From assembly GCF_030817075.1 (NCBI RefSeq), contig NZ_JAUSYU010000001.1, positions 1,984,001 through 2,048,000 on the forward strand: a stretch of 64,000 nucleotides of DNA. Reading direction: 5' to 3'. The stretch is from Arthrobacter sp. V1I9. GTDB taxonomy: Bacteria; Actinomycetota; Actinomycetes; Actinomycetales; Micrococcaceae. How positions within the stretch are numbered: the first letter of the stretch is position 1; each line of letters opens with the position of its first letter. Below the pieces are notes generated by a model that saw nothing but the letters and a program-made list of their open reading frames with translations, was not told where the DNA came from and did not search any database. Of the stretch, positions 29,564 to 40,252 are shown piece after piece. The position numbers and the translations under genes were made by a program.

Positions 29564-31618
29564 CTAGGTTTCAATGACTTCGCCGGTGGTCATGTTGATG
29601 GCCGGCACGTTTGCTGCCTCCGGCCCGGTGGCGGAGAAATGATTAACGATGGCGCCCGCGAGTGCAGGCCCAATCCCCTTGGCTTCGGAAAGTTCCGCCA
29701 CCGAGGCCGCCTTAACTCCTTTCACCGATCCAAAGTGCGCCAGGAGGGCTTTTCGCTTGGAGGCGCCGAGACCCGGTACCCCGTCCAGCGCGGAGACGGT
29801 CATGGCCTTCCCGCGCTTCTGCCGGTGGAACGAGATGGCAAAACGGTGGGCTTCGTCCCGGATCCGCTGGAGCAGGTACAGCCCCTGGGAGGTCCGGGGC
29901 AGGATGACCGGGAAGTCGCTGTCCGGCAGCCAGACCTCCTCCAGGCGTTTAGCCAGGCCCACCACATACACATCGTCAATGCCCAGACCAGCCAGCGCGC
30001 GGGCCGCGGCGTTGACCTGGGGCTTGCCGCCGTCCACCACCACGAGGTTGGGCGGGTAGGCGAACTTGGCCCGCGGCGCCGGCGTGGTGGTATCGAGCAA
30101 GGCGTCGTCCTGGGGCAGTCCCTGCGGGCCGGCGTCCTGCGGCAGTCCTTGCGCACCCTGCTCCAACTCCGGTTCCTGCCCGCTGGCGTTGAGGACGGAG
30201 TCATCCACCTGCCCGGACTTGTCCTGCAAGTAGTAGCGGAAGCGCCTGGTCAGGACGTCGTGCATGGCGGCGGTGTCGTCAGTGGCGGCGGCGCCGGTGA
30301 TGGAGAACTTCCGGTAGTCGGATTTCTTTGGCAGGCCGTCTTCCACAACCACCATCGATGCCACCACGTTGGTGCCCTGGACATGGGACACGTCGTAGCA
30401 CTCGATGCGGAGCAGCGGTACGGGGAGGTCCAGCGCCTCCTGGAGTTCCTGCAACGCCTGCGACCTGACTGTGAGGTCACCGGCCCGGCGGGTCTTGTGC
30501 AGCTTCAGGGCGTGCTCGGCGTTCTCCCGCACCGTGGACATCAGCGCAGCTTTGTCCCCGCGCTGGGGTACGCGGATGTCAACCTTGGCGCCGCGCATTC
30601 CGCCCAGCCACTCGGTGAGTTCCGCCTGGTTGGTAGGGGCCACGGGCACGAGGACTTCCCGGGGCAGCCGTCCATGGCTCTGCCCTTCGTCTCCATAGAC
30701 CTGCTGCAGGAGGTGCTCCACCAGGTCGGGGGTGGTGGAATCCTCCACTTTCTCAACAACCCAGCCGCGCTGGCCGCGGACCCGGCCGCCGCGGACGTGG
30801 AACACCTGAACTGCGGCTTCCAGCTCGTCCTCATGCAGGGCAAAGACGTCCGCGTCGGTGTCCTCGGCGAGCACCACGGCGTTCCGCTCAAAGACCTTGC
30901 GCAGCGCCGTGATATCGTCCCGAAGCCGGGCTGCCCGCTCGTAGTTCAGCTCGGCCACGGCCTCCGCCATCTGCTTTTCGAGCTTGCTGATGAAGCGTTT
31001 GGCCTCCCCGCCCATAAAGGCGCAGAAATCTTCCGCCAGGGCGCGGTGGTCTTCGGGGGAAACCCGCTTCACGCAGGGTGCGGAGCACTTGTCGATGTAA
31101 CCCAGCAGGCAGGGCCGGCCGCTGGCCTCGGCGCGCTTGAAAACACCGGCACTGCAGCTCCGCACCGGAAAGACGCGGAGCAGGGTATCCATGGTTTCCC
31201 GGATGGCTCCCGCGGTGTAGGGGCCGAAGTAGCGGGTGCCCTTCCTCCGGTCTCCACGCATGACCTGCACGCGCGGATATTTTTCGCCCATGGTGACGGC
31301 GAGGTAGGGGTAGGTCTTGTCGTCGCGGAAGACTACGTTGAACCGGGGCTTGAATTCCTTGATCCAGGTGTATTCCAGCTGCAGCGATTCCAGCTCGCTG
31401 CCCACCACAGTCCATTCCACGCTGCTGGCCGCGTGCACCATGGCGTAGGTTTTCGGCAGGAGTCCGGCAGGATTGGCGAAGTACGAATTCAGCCGGGAGC
31501 GGAGGCTTTTAGCCTTGCCCACGTAGATGACCCGTCCGTTGGGGTCGCGGAACCGGTACACCCCCGGGTTGGTGGGAATCTCGCCCGTTTGGGGCCGATA
31601 ACTTGCTGGATTTGCCAC
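29564..31618 (-). CDS. uvrC: excinuclease ABC subunit UvrC
   Basis: A 684-residue UvrC, making both incisions in nucleotide excision repair. N-terminal GIY-YIG nuclease ([18 protein letters not shown]), a Cys-rich segment ([23 protein letters not shown]), a UVR helix pair for UvrB contact, the RNase H-like core ([24 protein letters not shown]), and C-terminal helix-hairpin-helix repeats. A linker of about 40 residues rich in QGLPQDAG repeats splits the core. GTG 31618 is supported by a TAGAAT 6 nt upstream. Confidence 0.96.
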   Translation of the reverse strand: MANPASYRPQTGEIPTNPGVYRFRDPNGRVIYVGKAKSLRSRLNSYFANPAGLLPKTYAMVHAASSVEWTVVGSELESLQLEYTWIKEFKPRFNVVFRDDKTYPYLAVTMGEKYPRVQVMRGDRRKGTRYFGPYTAGAIRETMDTLLRVFPVRSCSAGVFKRAEASGRPCLLGYIDKCSAPCVKRVSPEDHRALAEDFCAFMGGEAKRFISKLEKQMAEAVAELNYERAARLRDDITALRKVFERNAVVLAEDTDADVFALHEDELEAAVQVFHVRGGRVRGQRGWVVEKVEDSTTPDLVEHLLQQVYGDEGQSHGRLPREVLVPVAPTNQAELTEWLGGMRGAKVDIRVPQRGDKAALMSTVRENAEHALKLHKTRRAGDLTVRSQALQELQEALDLPVPLLRIECYDVSHVQGTNVVASMVVVEDGLPKKSDYRKFSITGAAATDDTAAMHDVLTRRFRYYLQDKSGQVDDSVLNASGQEPELEQGAQGLPQDAGPQGLPQDDALLDTTTPAPRAKFAYPPNLVVVDGGKPQVNAAARALAGLGIDDVYVVGLAKRLEEVWLPDSDFPVILPRTSQGLYLLQRIRDEAHRFAISFHRQKRGKAMTVSALDGVPGLGASKRKALLAHFGSVKGVKAASVAELSEAKGIGPALAGAIVNHFSATGPEAANVPAINMTTGEVIET

Positions 31619-31624
31619 CTATCT

Positions 31625-31630
31625 ATTCTA
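31625..31630 (-). promoter_or_regulatory. -10 box of uvrC (leaderless)
   Basis: TAGAAT on the minus strand ends 6 nt before the GTG at 31618. Confidence 0.5.
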
Positions 31631-31712
31631 CTGAGGCAGGCTGGGTGCCATTGACACGCGAGGGTTTGCCGTGCTCCGCCCGGCCTCAGCAATGGCGTAT
31701 GCCGTCCGCTTC

Positions 31713-32381
31713 CTACTCCGCGATCTTGCTTTGGTTGTAGCTGGTGGAGCGTTCCTGGCCGCTGAGTTCGGCAATGGCATCCATGATGCGGTCCGTCACT
31801 TGCCGGCGCGCAGGCAGCGAGTGGTCCGGTCCCGTCTTGTCGAAGTACAGCGGCTCCCCCACTTTCATGATGAAGTGCTGCGGCCGGACGCCCTTCTCGC
31901 CGGCGCGCTGAAGATTCTCCGTCCCGATCAGGCCCACCGGAATGACGGGCGCACCGGTCGTCAGCGCCAGCCAGCCCACGCCGGTCCGTCCGCGGTAGAG
32001 GATGCCGTCCCGGGACCGGGTGCCTTCGGGATAGATCCCGATTCCCTTGCCCGACTCCAAGAGATCCATGAGGGTCCTGAGTGCCTGGACGCTGGCGGCC
32101 TGCTCACCGCGTTCCACGGGGATCGAACCTACGGATTCGAAAAACGCCTTCATCGCCTTGCCCTTGACGCCGCCGGTGGTGAAGTACTCGGCCTTGGCGA
32201 AGAAGGCCACGGGGCGGGGCATCAGGGCCTGCACGATGACACTGTCAAAGAAGGACAGGTGGTTGGGCGCCACAATGAAGGGTCCGTCGGTGGGGACATT
32301 CTCGATGCCGACGACGGTGGGCCGGCAGGTGCCGGCGATCAGGGTACGCGTGGTCCAGCGGACGGCCTCAAACATTTCCAT
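31713..32381 (-). CDS. 1-acyl-sn-glycerol-3-phosphate acyltransferase family protein
   Basis: A 222-residue PlsC-family acyltransferase that should add an acyl chain to lysophosphatidate or a related lipid at the membrane. The catalytic HX4D box is NHLSFFD (about 40-46), followed by the second motif PVERGEQ and the phosphate-site EGTRS in YPEGTRSRDG. No clear transmembrane helix apart from one weak segment. It overlaps the upstream HAD gene by 14 nt, so the two are co-transcribed. Confidence 0.88.
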   Translation of the reverse strand: MEMFEAVRWTTRTLIAGTCRPTVVGIENVPTDGPFIVAPNHLSFFDSVIVQALMPRPVAFFAKAEYFTTGGVKGKAMKAFFESVGSIPVERGEQAASVQALRTLMDLLESGKGIGIYPEGTRSRDGILYRGRTGVGWLALTTGAPVIPVGLIGTENLQRAGEKGVRPQHFIMKVGEPLYFDKTGPDHSLPARRQVTDRIMDAIAELSGQERSTSYNQSKIAE

Positions 32382-33084
32382 CGTTGGTCACCTCGCTCAT
32401 GGCGGCACTGTGGATCGCCTGCAGCCGGTCGATGGCGGCAGCCAGCTCCGCTGCGGTTTCCACCACGGCCACGGCTCCTGCGTCTTCAAGTTCCCCGTTC
32501 GGGGCGAAGCCCCAGGACACGCCGATGCAATCCAGTCCGTTGGCAATGGCGCCCGAGACATCCTGGGCCCGGTCGCCGACCATCAGGGCGTGCTGGGTGC
32601 CCAGGTCTTTCAGGGCAGCCGCAATGATTTCCGTCTTTCCGAGCGGAACGCCGGCCACGGCCGATTCGTTGTCTGCCGAGCCGTGGATGCCGTGGAACAG
32701 GCCGTCGATTCCGTGGTGCTCCAGGACCGTGCGGGCCAGCCCCTGGGGTTTCTGGGTTGCGACGGCGATGGGCCGGCCGGCGGCAACATAGGACTCAAGG
32801 ACTTCGCGGACCCCCGGGTAGATCCGGCCCTGGCCGATTCCGGTGGCCACATAGTACTCCCGGTAGCGGCCGATCACCTCGTCCAGCAGCTCCGCAGGAA
32901 CCTGGGCCACGTTGAGCAGCGAGTCGCTCAGCTTGGGGCCGATCATGGCTTCGAGCAGGTCCTGACCGGGAACCGGAAGCCCCACCCCGCGAAGGGCCGA
33001 AGCAATTCCATCTGTTATCCCACCGGCCGGGTCGACAAGAGTGCCGTCCAGGTCAAAGATCACGGGCACTGTTGTTTGAGTCAC
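32368..33084 (-). CDS. HAD-family hydrolase (phosphoglycolate phosphatase-like)
   Basis: A 238-residue haloacid dehalogenase-like phosphatase. Motif I FDLDGTLVDP (10-19) with both catalytic Asp, motif II Thr in PIAVATQKPQ, motif III Lys in GKTEIIAAAL, and motif IV MVGDRAQD. The alpha-helical cap between motifs I and II places it with phosphoglycolate phosphatase/pyrophosphatase enzymes. The substrate is not evident. GTG 33084 start; operon with the acyltransferase. Confidence 0.85.
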   Translation of the reverse strand: MTQTTVPVIFDLDGTLVDPAGGITDGIASALRGVGLPVPGQDLLEAMIGPKLSDSLLNVAQVPAELLDEVIGRYREYYVATGIGQGRIYPGVREVLESYVAAGRPIAVATQKPQGLARTVLEHHGIDGLFHGIHGSADNESAVAGVPLGKTEIIAAALKDLGTQHALMVGDRAQDVSGAIANGLDCIGVSWGFAPNGELEDAGAVAVVETAAELAAAIDRLQAIHSAAMSEVTNDGNV

Positions 33085-33163
33085 CGGGTTAGTTTCTCAC
33101 GACAGCACACGTGCCTGAAACTCGCATACGCGTAGCGGAATACGTCGGAGTGCTTTGGTCCCT

Positions 33164-36088
33164 CTACGGCAGGATTTCGGCCAGGAAGGCAGCAGTGTGG
33201 CTGGTGGTGGACTTGGCGAGCTGTTCGGGCGTGCCGGCAGCGACGATCTGGCCGCCTCCCGAACCGCCGTCGGGACCCAGGTCCACAATCCAGTCGGCAC
33301 TTTTGATGACGTCGAGGTTGTGTTCGATGGTGATGACGGTATTGCCCTTGTCCACCAGCCCCTGCAGGACCATCAACAGCTTGCGGATGTCCTCGAAGTG
33401 GAGGCCCGTGGTGGGCTCATCAAGGACATACACGCTGCGGCCATTGGACCGCTTCTGCAGTTCCGCGGCAAGCTTGACGCGTTGGGCCTCGCCGCCGGAC
33501 AGCGTAGTGGCAGGCTGGCCAAGGCGGACATAGCCAAGGCCCACGTCCACCAGGGTGTTCAGGTGGCGCGCAATCGGAGAGAAGGCGGCGAAGAACTCTG
33601 CGCCCTCCTCAATGGGCATGTTGAGCACGTCCGCGATGGTCTTGCCCTTGTAGTGCACTTCCAGGGTTTCGCGGTTGTACCGGGCACCGTGGCACACCTC
33701 GCACGGAACATAGACGTCCGGCAGGAAGTTCATTTCGATCTTCAGCGTTCCGTCGCCGGAGCACGCCTCGCAGCGCCCGCCCTTAACGTTGAAGGAGAAC
33801 CGGCCCGGCAGGTAACCGCGGACCTTCGCTTCGGTGGTCTCGGCGAACAGCTTGCGGATGTTGTCAAAGACGCCCGTATACGTGGCCGGGTTGGAACGCG
33901 GCGTGCGGCCGATGGGGCTCTGGTCAACGTGCACCACCTTGTCCAGGTGTTCCAGGCCCTGGACGGTCTTATGCCGGCCGGCCACCTGCTTGGCGCCGTT
34001 GAGCTTGTTGGCCAGGACCTTGTACAGGATCTCGTTTACCAGTGTGGACTTGCCGGAACCGCTGACGCCGGTCACGGCCGTAAAGAGGCCCAGCGGGAAC
34101 GCGGCATCCACGTTGACGAGGTTGTTCTCCCGCGCGCCGACAACCTTCAGTTCACGCTTTTTGTCATACTTCCGGCGTTTCTTGGGGACGTCGATTTTCT
34201 TGCGTCCGGAGAGGTAGTCGCCGGTGAGTGAAGCGGTGTTTTCCAGCAGATCCTTGTAGGAGCCGGAGTGGACCACCTGGCCGCCGTGCTCGCCGGCGCC
34301 GGGTCCGATGTCCACCACCCAGTCCGCCACGTGGATGGTGTCCTCGTCATGCTCCACCACGATGAGTGTGTTGCCCATGTCCCGGAGCCGGGTGAGCGTA
34401 TCGATCAGGCGCCGGTTGTCGCGCTGGTGCAGGCCGATGGAAGGCTCGTCCAGGACGTAGAGCACACCGACCAGGCCGGAGCCGATCTGGGTGGCCAGCC
34501 GGATTCGCTGGGCTTCGCCGCCGGACAGCGTGGCCGACGGCCGCTCGAGGTTCAGGTACTCCAGCCCGACGTCGAGCAGGAAGGTCAGGCGCGCCTGGAT
34601 CTCCTTCAGCACCTGGTGTGCAATCTGCGCCTCACGGCCGGTGAGCACCAGATTGTTCAGGAAATCAGCGCAGTCGCGCATGGGCAGGGCGGCGACGTCG
34701 GCGATGGACTTGCCGTTGATCAGCACGGACAGGGAAGCCGGGTTGAGCCGGGCGCCGTTGCAGGCGGGGCAGGGAATCTGCCGCATGTACTCTTCGTAGC
34801 GGTCCCGGGCCCAATCCGAGTCCGTCTCGCCGTGCTTGCGGTGGACGTACTGGATGGCACCCTCGAACCCGGTGCTGTACTTCCGTTCCCGGCCGAACCG
34901 GTTCTTGTACTGCACCACAACCTTGTGGTCCTTGCCGTGCAGCACCGTCTGGCGGACATCGCTGCCCAGCTTCTCCCACGGGGTCTCCATGGAGAAGCCA
35001 AGTTCCTTTGCCAGGCCTTCCAGGAGCCGGTTCCAGTACTCGGTGGTGGCGGTGCCCAGGGACCACGGAGCGATGGCCCCTTCGGACAGTGACAGCTCCG
35101 TGTTGGGAACGATGAGTTCCTCATCCACCTCCAGCTTGGTGCCGATGCCGCTGCAGGCCGCGCAGGCGCCGAAGGGGTTGTTGAAGGAGAAGGACCGCGG
35201 CTCGATTTCGTCGATGGCCAGCGGGTGTTCGTTCGGGCACGCCAGGTTCTCGGAGAAAGCCCGGAGCCGGTGCGGATCATCCGCATCGAGGTCCACAAAT
35301 TCGGCCAGGACCCTGCCCTCGGCCAGGCCAAGCGCGGTTTCGATGGAATCGGTCAACCGCTGGCTGATGCCTTCCTTGACCACCAGGCGGTCCACCACAA
35401 CTTCAATGGTGTGCTTAAACTGCTTGCCCAGCTTCGGCGGGTCGCTCAGCTGGACGAGGTTGCCGTCCACGCGTGCACGGGAATAGCCCTTGGCGGTCAG
35501 CTCCTTGAAAAGGTCAACAAACTCCCCCTTCCGGCCGCGGACCACGGGAGCCAGGACCTGGAAACGTGTTCCCTCGTCCAACTCAAGCAGCTGGTCAACA
35601 ATCTGCTGGGGCGTCTGCTTGGCTACGGGCTCGCCGCACACCGGGCAGTGCGGCCGGCCCACGCGCGCCCAGAGCAAACGCATGTAGTCGTAGATTTCGG
35701 TGATGGTTCCCACGGTGGAGCGGGGGTTCTTGCTGGTGGACTTCTGGTCGATGGAGACGGCTGGGGAGAGCCCCTCGATGAAGTCGACGTCGGGCTTGTC
35801 CACCTGGCCGAGGAACTGCCGTGCGTAGGCGGAGAGCGATTCGACGTAGCGGCGCTGGCCTTCGGCGAAGATGGTGTCGAACGCGAGGGATGACTTGCCG
35901 GAGCCGGACAACCCGGTGAAGACGATCATGGCGTCCCGGGGAAGGTCCAGATCCACGTTGCGCAGGTTATGCTCGCGGGCACCCTTGACCACGAGACGGG
36001 AAAGGTCGGGGCGCTTCGGCGGCGTGGAGGGCGCTACGGTGACTTCAACGGATTGGATGGCAGATTCTTCAGCTACGGCTTTAGGCAC
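33164..36088 (-). CDS. uvrA: excinuclease ABC subunit UvrA
   Basis: A 974-residue UvrA, the DNA damage sensor. It has two ABC modules: Walker [11 protein letters not shown] near 60 and [10 protein letters not shown] near 670; signatures [12 protein letters not shown] and [12 protein letters not shown]; zinc sites [19 protein letters not shown] and CEACSGDG...CEVCHGARY. The start is GTG 36088, with TAGCAT 6 nt before it. It lies convergent with nothing and is monocistronic, facing the HAD gene. Confidence 0.97.
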   Translation of the reverse strand: MPKAVAEESAIQSVEVTVAPSTPPKRPDLSRLVVKGAREHNLRNVDLDLPRDAMIVFTGLSGSGKSSLAFDTIFAEGQRRYVESLSAYARQFLGQVDKPDVDFIEGLSPAVSIDQKSTSKNPRSTVGTITEIYDYMRLLWARVGRPHCPVCGEPVAKQTPQQIVDQLLELDEGTRFQVLAPVVRGRKGEFVDLFKELTAKGYSRARVDGNLVQLSDPPKLGKQFKHTIEVVVDRLVVKEGISQRLTDSIETALGLAEGRVLAEFVDLDADDPHRLRAFSENLACPNEHPLAIDEIEPRSFSFNNPFGACAACSGIGTKLEVDEELIVPNTELSLSEGAIAPWSLGTATTEYWNRLLEGLAKELGFSMETPWEKLGSDVRQTVLHGKDHKVVVQYKNRFGRERKYSTGFEGAIQYVHRKHGETDSDWARDRYEEYMRQIPCPACNGARLNPASLSVLINGKSIADVAALPMRDCADFLNNLVLTGREAQIAHQVLKEIQARLTFLLDVGLEYLNLERPSATLSGGEAQRIRLATQIGSGLVGVLYVLDEPSIGLHQRDNRRLIDTLTRLRDMGNTLIVVEHDEDTIHVADWVVDIGPGAGEHGGQVVHSGSYKDLLENTASLTGDYLSGRKKIDVPKKRRKYDKKRELKVVGARENNLVNVDAAFPLGLFTAVTGVSGSGKSTLVNEILYKVLANKLNGAKQVAGRHKTVQGLEHLDKVVHVDQSPIGRTPRSNPATYTGVFDNIRKLFAETTEAKVRGYLPGRFSFNVKGGRCEACSGDGTLKIEMNFLPDVYVPCEVCHGARYNRETLEVHYKGKTIADVLNMPIEEGAEFFAAFSPIARHLNTLVDVGLGYVRLGQPATTLSGGEAQRVKLAAELQKRSNGRSVYVLDEPTTGLHFEDIRKLLMVLQGLVDKGNTVITIEHNLDVIKSADWIVDLGPDGGSGGGQIVAAGTPEQLAKSTTSHTAAFLAEILP

Positions 36089-36094
36089 TTACTA

Positions 36095-36100
36095 ATGCTA
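36095..36100 (-). promoter_or_regulatory. -10 box of uvrA (leaderless)
   Basis: TAGCAT on the minus strand ends 6 nt before the uvrA GTG. Confidence 0.5.
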
Positions 36101-36101
36101 A

Positions 36102-36117
36102 TCGAAAACTTCTTCGA
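36102..36117. promoter_or_regulatory. degenerate LexA (SOS) box candidate at uvrA
   Basis: An imperfect palindrome with outer arms TCGAA and TTCGA, adjoining the uvrA -10. It differs from the Gram-positive CGAAC-N4-GTTCG consensus at the two inner positions (CGAAA and CTTCG). Confidence 0.3.
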
Positions 36118-36135
36118 ACACTCACGCGGGAGCCG

Positions 36136-36516
36136 TCAGCCGCCGTCGTACGCCGCGGCGAACAGCTGTACCGCCTCAGCGAACGACGCTCCCTGCGCTT
36201 TAGCGGCGGCAGCATAGGCCGCGGCAGCCTCTGAAAGCCCGCCGAGACGTTCGTCACGTGCGCATACCACCGTGCCATTCCTCCCGCGTGTGGCCACGAC
36301 GCCGGCCGCCTCGAGCTCCTTGTAGGCCCTGGCCACCGTGTGCGGGGCGACGTCCAACCGCTCGGCCAGCGCCCTGACAGCGGGCAGCCGTGTGCCTGGC
36401 GGAAGCTTCCCGCCGTCGGCCAAATGGATGACCTGGAGCCTCAGCTGCTCGAACAGCGGCACCGAGCTGGCCGCGTTGGGCTTCCACGATCCCGGGAAGT
36501 CGGCCACCGTTTTCAA
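36136..36516 (-). CDS. GntR-family regulator, YtrA subfamily
   Basis: A 126-residue GntR-type repressor of the short YtrA class. The N-terminal winged helix is seen in PLFEQLRLQVIHLADGGKLPPGTRLPSVRAL-like sequence with LDVAPHTVARAYKELEAAG; the C-terminus is only a short helical tail (SEAAAAYAAAAKAQG) and no ligand domain. YtrA regulators usually control the ABC exporter they sit with. It is the last gene of a three-gene operon, overlapping the preceding ABC gene by 4 nt. Confidence 0.9.
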   Translation of the reverse strand: MKTVADFPGSWKPNAASSVPLFEQLRLQVIHLADGGKLPPGTRLPAVRALAERLDVAPHTVARAYKELEAAGVVATRGRNGTVVCARDERLGGLSEAAAAYAAAAKAQGASFAEAVQLFAAAYDGG

Positions 36517-38324
36517 ATGCCGGCCTCCAACGCGCCTTTCCGTCCCGCCTGCCGGGAGAACTGCGCGTTGTAAAGCCGGGTGTAGTAGCTGTTGGCGGCC
36601 AGGAGGTCATGGTGGCGGCCCTGCTCGACGATGTGTCCGTGGTCCATGACCACGATTAGATCAGCGTCGCGCACAGTGGACAAACGGTGGGCGATAACAA
36701 AGCTGGTCCTGCCGTGGCGCAACCGCTGCATGGCCTGTCGGATCAGCAGTTCCGTCCTTGAGTCCACCGAGCTGGTAGCTTCATCAAGGATCAGCACTGC
36801 CCGGCCTGCCAGCTGCGCCCTGGCGATGGTAATGAGCTGCCGCTGGCCTTGGCTCAGCCCGTCGCCGCCGTTCTCCAGCACCGTGTCGTACCCCCGGGGC
36901 AGGGACCTGACAAAGCGGTCCACGTAGCTGGCCTCCGCCGCGGCCAGGATGTCGGCTTCTGGCGCGCCCGGATTTCCATAGGCGATGTTCTCCCGGATGG
37001 TCCCCGCAAAGAGCCAGGCGTCCTGGAGTACCACACCGAATTGTGCACGCAGGAGGTCCCGTGGAATGGCCGCGATGTCCTTCCCGTCCATGGTGATGCG
37101 GCCCGAATCCGGTTCGAAAAAACGCAGCAGGAGGTTGATCACGGTGCTCTTGCCGGCCCCGGTGTGCCCCACGATCGCCACTGTCCGGCCCGGTTCCACC
37201 GCAAAGGTCAGTTCGCGGACCGCCGGCGCTGCTTTGCCGTAGCCGAACGTCACGTCGTCGAAGACGATACGCGCGCGCGACAAGACGACTGCGCGCGGCG
37301 GATCGGCGGGCTCCTCCCCCGCGTCGAGCAGGGCAAAGACACGGGCTGCGGAGGCCACGCAGGACTGCATGAGGTTGAGCATGCCTCCGATCTGGCCAAC
37401 CGGCTGGGTAAAGAGCCTGCTGAACTGGATGAACGCCTGGATGCCGCCGATGGTCATAGCCCCGACGATGACCTGGAGGGCCCCTACCACTGCCACAGCG
37501 ATGTAATTCAGGTTGGACATCAGGACCATCAGCGGCTGCACCACCCCGGCGGAATACTGTGCCCGGGTGGCGGCACGTGCCAGCCTCTCGTTGCTCCGGG
37601 CGAAGACTTCCGCGGCCTGGGACTGCTGCCCGAACGCCTTGATGACCTCGTGGCCGGTGACAAACTCCTCCACGTGCGCATTCAGTTGGCCGGTCTCGGT
37701 CCACTGGCTGGCGAATTGGGTTTGGGACTTCCTGGCTACCAGCCAGGTGATAAGGGTGGAAAGGGGAACGGTGGCGATGGCAATGGCAGCCAGCAGCGGC
37801 GAGATCCACAGCATCATTGCCAGCGAGCCGCACAGCATCAGGATAGCCATGATGAGTTGTGTCAGGAGCTGGTTCAGGGCCTGGGTGATGTTGTCAATGT
37901 CGTTAGTGGCACGGCTGAGGACATCGCCCCTGGAGCGTTCCCCGAAGTAGTTCACCGGGAGCCTGTGCAGTTTTTCCTCTACGGACTCCCGTAGGCCGTA
38001 CATCAGGCCCTGTACCGAGTGGGCGGTAAGCGCCCCCTGGATCCAGTTGAAAAGGGAGGTGCACAAATACATAAGCGCCACCACCGCGAGTATGGCTCCT
38101 AGTCCTTCCTCGTCCAGAGCACGGCGCAGGACCCCTTCCACAACGACGTCGGTGGCGTCACCGAGATACTTGGGCGCGGCGACGTTCAGGCCGGCGAAGG
38201 CGCAGGTGGCGGCAACTGCGCCCAGCATTCGCAGCCGAAAGGGCCGCAACAGGGCAAGGAGCCGGCGTGCGGTGGACCAAAACCGTACGGGGGCCGCTTC
38301 CTCGACGCCGGCTGCCGCACTCAT
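36513..38324 (-). CDS. ABC exporter half-transporter (fused membrane and ATPase domains), second of a pair
   Basis: A 603-residue half-transporter. Six hydrophobic helices in the first 330 residues, then an ATPase with Walker A VGHTGAGKST, the signature LSQGQRQLITIARA, Walker B AVLILDEATSSVD and the switch His in FVIAHRLSTV. LSQGQ replaces the usual LSGGQ, a common asymmetry in heterodimeric exporters. It overlaps its neighbours by 4 nt at both ends. Likely a drug, lipid or peptide exporter; substrate unknown. Confidence 0.92.
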   Translation of the reverse strand: MSAAAGVEEAAPVRFWSTARRLLALLRPFRLRMLGAVAATCAFAGLNVAAPKYLGDATDVVVEGVLRRALDEEGLGAILAVVALMYLCTSLFNWIQGALTAHSVQGLMYGLRESVEEKLHRLPVNYFGERSRGDVLSRATNDIDNITQALNQLLTQLIMAILMLCGSLAMMLWISPLLAAIAIATVPLSTLITWLVARKSQTQFASQWTETGQLNAHVEEFVTGHEVIKAFGQQSQAAEVFARSNERLARAATRAQYSAGVVQPLMVLMSNLNYIAVAVVGALQVIVGAMTIGGIQAFIQFSRLFTQPVGQIGGMLNLMQSCVASAARVFALLDAGEEPADPPRAVVLSRARIVFDDVTFGYGKAAPAVRELTFAVEPGRTVAIVGHTGAGKSTVINLLLRFFEPDSGRITMDGKDIAAIPRDLLRAQFGVVLQDAWLFAGTIRENIAYGNPGAPEADILAAAEASYVDRFVRSLPRGYDTVLENGGDGLSQGQRQLITIARAQLAGRAVLILDEATSSVDSRTELLIRQAMQRLRHGRTSFVIAHRLSTVRDADLIVVMDHGHIVEQGRHHDLLAANSYYTRLYNAQFSRQAGRKGALEAGI

Positions 38325-40111
38325 GGGCCTCCGTCCAGTGCCAGTTGGGATTCCGCTATCTCACGGTAGGTGGCGGATGTCTCCAACAACTCCTGGTGCC
38401 TACCCTGCGCAACGACGCGGCCGGCGTCGAGCACCAGGATCAGTCCTGCCCCTTCAACGGCGGAAATACGCTCGGCGACCACTACAACCGTTGCAGCGGC
38501 CAGCGTGGTCTGCAGTGCCTGCCGCAGCCTGGTGTCGGTGTCATAGTCCAAGGCTGAAAAACTGTCATCGAACAGGTACAGGGAAGTTTTGCGAAGCAGG
38601 GCGCGGGCAATGCACAGCCGCTGCCGCTGGCCGCCCGAGAGGTTGGTACCGCCCTGGCCCAACGGCGTGTCCAGCCCCTCCGGCAGGTCCCGCATAAAGC
38701 GCATGGTCTGGGCGGTCTCCAGGACTTCCCAGAGTTCCTCCTCCGTTGCCTCCGGCGCGGCCATCCGAAGGTTGCTGGCAATGGTACCGGTGAAAAGGTG
38801 GGAGCGTTGGGGAACTATCGCCATCGCTGCGCGAAGGCTGTCCAACGAAACGTCCCTAATGTCCATACCCCCCAGGCTGATGGTCCCGGCCGTGGAATCG
38901 AGGAAACGCGGGATCAGGTTGACGAGGGTGGACTTTCCGCTGCCGGTGGAGCCGACAATCGCGGTCGTCGTGCCCGGACGGGCGGTGAAACTGACGCCGG
39001 CAAGGACGGGCTCCTCTGCCCCCGGGTAGGAAAAGGCCACTCCATTGAACTCCAGGGTCCCGGCAGGCGCGGGATGGGACGGTTTTCCATCAGCCGCGGT
39101 GGTGGGACGTTCCAGGGTTTTCGGGTGCAGGGTTTTCGGGTGCAGTGGTTCCCGTACTGAGGGCTCCGTGTCCAGGACCGCAGTGATCCGCTCCGCGCAG
39201 ACCGCTGCGCGGGGTGCCGTCATCAGCACGTACATGGACATCATGATCGCCACAAGGATCTGCAGGTTGTAGGAAATGAACGCTGTCAGTGCCCCCAGGT
39301 TCATCAGGCCAGCCTGGATCCGGTGGCCCCCGAACCAGACCACAGCCACTGAGGAGAGGTTGACTACCAGCATGACCATCGGGAGCATGCCTGCAACCAG
39401 GAGAGCGGACTGGAGGTTGTTGGCAGTAAGGCTGCCGTTGACCCGGGCGAAGCGGCGGATCTCATGGTCCTGGCGGACAAAGGACCGGATGACGCCGGCA
39501 CCGATGATCTGCTCGCGGAGTATTCCGCCTGCCCGGTCCAGAAGATCCTGTCCTTCCCGGTAGAGCGGGATCAGCCTCCGGACAATGAGGTACATGATCA
39601 GCAGGAGCAGCGGCACGATGACGATCACCACCGACGAGAGCACCACGTCCTGCTGCAGGGCAAGGACCACGCCGCCAACCCCCATGGCCGGTCCCGCTAC
39701 CAGCATGGTGAATACCAGCACAGCGAACGCCTGGATCTGCTGGGTGTCATTGGTGGCACGGGTGGTCAGACTTTGGGTTCCGAAGACTGCAACATCCTGC
39801 GAGGACAGCGATTGGATCCTTGCGAAAATCTCGCCCCGCAACTGCCGCCCGATCCGCATCGCAACAACGGCAGCAAGGTATCCCGCCCCAATGGCGGCCG
39901 CCGCCTGGAGAACGGCGATTACGGCCATAACTACGCCCAGGCGGGAGATCACGGCGGGTTGGCCCGCCACAATTCCGTCGTCGATGATGGCTGCGTTTAC
40001 TGTCGGCAACAGGAGGTTCGCCCCGGCCTGAACCAGCTGCAGGAGGACAATGGCGGCCACGGCAAGTTTATGGTCCCCCAACAGCCGCCTCATCAATGCG
40101 ATCAGCACCAT
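38321..40111 (-). CDS. ABC exporter half-transporter, first of a pair
   Basis: A half-transporter of about 596 residues. Six membrane helices, then Walker A VGSTGSGKST, signature LSGGQRQRLCIARAL, and FDDSFSALDYDTD after Walker B. The position after Walker B is Asp (DD) rather than the catalytic Glu, and the switch His position reads VVVAERISAVE, so this half probably holds a degenerate ATPase site, as in heterodimeric exporters. The start is uncertain: ATG 40111 abuts a GGAGG, while ATG 40162 adds 17 residues and lies 14 nt after a possible -10. Confidence 0.9.
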   Translation of the reverse strand: MVLIALMRRLLGDHKLAVAAIVLLQLVQAGANLLLPTVNAAIIDDGIVAGQPAVISRLGVVMAVIAVLQAAAAIGAGYLAAVVAMRIGRQLRGEIFARIQSLSSQDVAVFGTQSLTTRATNDTQQIQAFAVLVFTMLVAGPAMGVGGVVLALQQDVVLSSVVIVIVPLLLLIMYLIVRRLIPLYREGQDLLDRAGGILREQIIGAGVIRSFVRQDHEIRRFARVNGSLTANNLQSALLVAGMLPMVMLVVNLSSVAVVWFGGHRIQAGLMNLGALTAFISYNLQILVAIMMSMYVLMTAPRAAVCAERITAVLDTEPSVREPLHPKTLHPKTLERPTTAADGKPSHPAPAGTLEFNGVAFSYPGAEEPVLAGVSFTARPGTTTAIVGSTGSGKSTLVNLIPRFLDSTAGTISLGGMDIRDVSLDSLRAAMAIVPQRSHLFTGTIASNLRMAAPEATEEELWEVLETAQTMRFMRDLPEGLDTPLGQGGTNLSGGQRQRLCIARALLRKTSLYLFDDSFSALDYDTDTRLRQALQTTLAAATVVVVAERISAVEGAGLILVLDAGRVVAQGRHQELLETSATYREIAESQLALDGGP

Positions 40112-40176
40112 ACCTCCACTGCGCTCAGGGAAGCCGCCAACGGCGGTGCTGGCCTCCCCCATGGGCCAACTCCGCA

Positions 40177-40197
40177 ATTGTAAGCCACATCACTTAC
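40177..40197. promoter_or_regulatory. candidate operator/promoter of the exporter-GntR operon
   Basis: An inverted repeat GTAAG-N8-CTTAC (40180-40197) overlaps a minus-strand TACAAT (40177-40182) that could be the operon's -10. The position suits an autoregulating YtrA-type repressor. Confidence 0.35.
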
Positions 40198-40228
40198 CTT
40201 TGCTGTCACACGCCATCACGTTCGGCAA

Positions 40229-40250
40229 AAAACCTCCAGCGATTGGTTTT
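40229..40250 (-). terminator. weak terminator after the methyltransferase gene
   Basis: AAAACC and GGTTTT arms of 6 bp with a 10-nt loop, followed on the minus strand by further Ts, immediately after the stop at 40253. Confidence 0.35.
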
Positions 40251-40252
40251 AG

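Noticed and set aside
29534..31654. 706-codon plus-strand frame opposite uvrC
   Set aside because: Antisense shadow of uvrC; no domain, no ribosome site.
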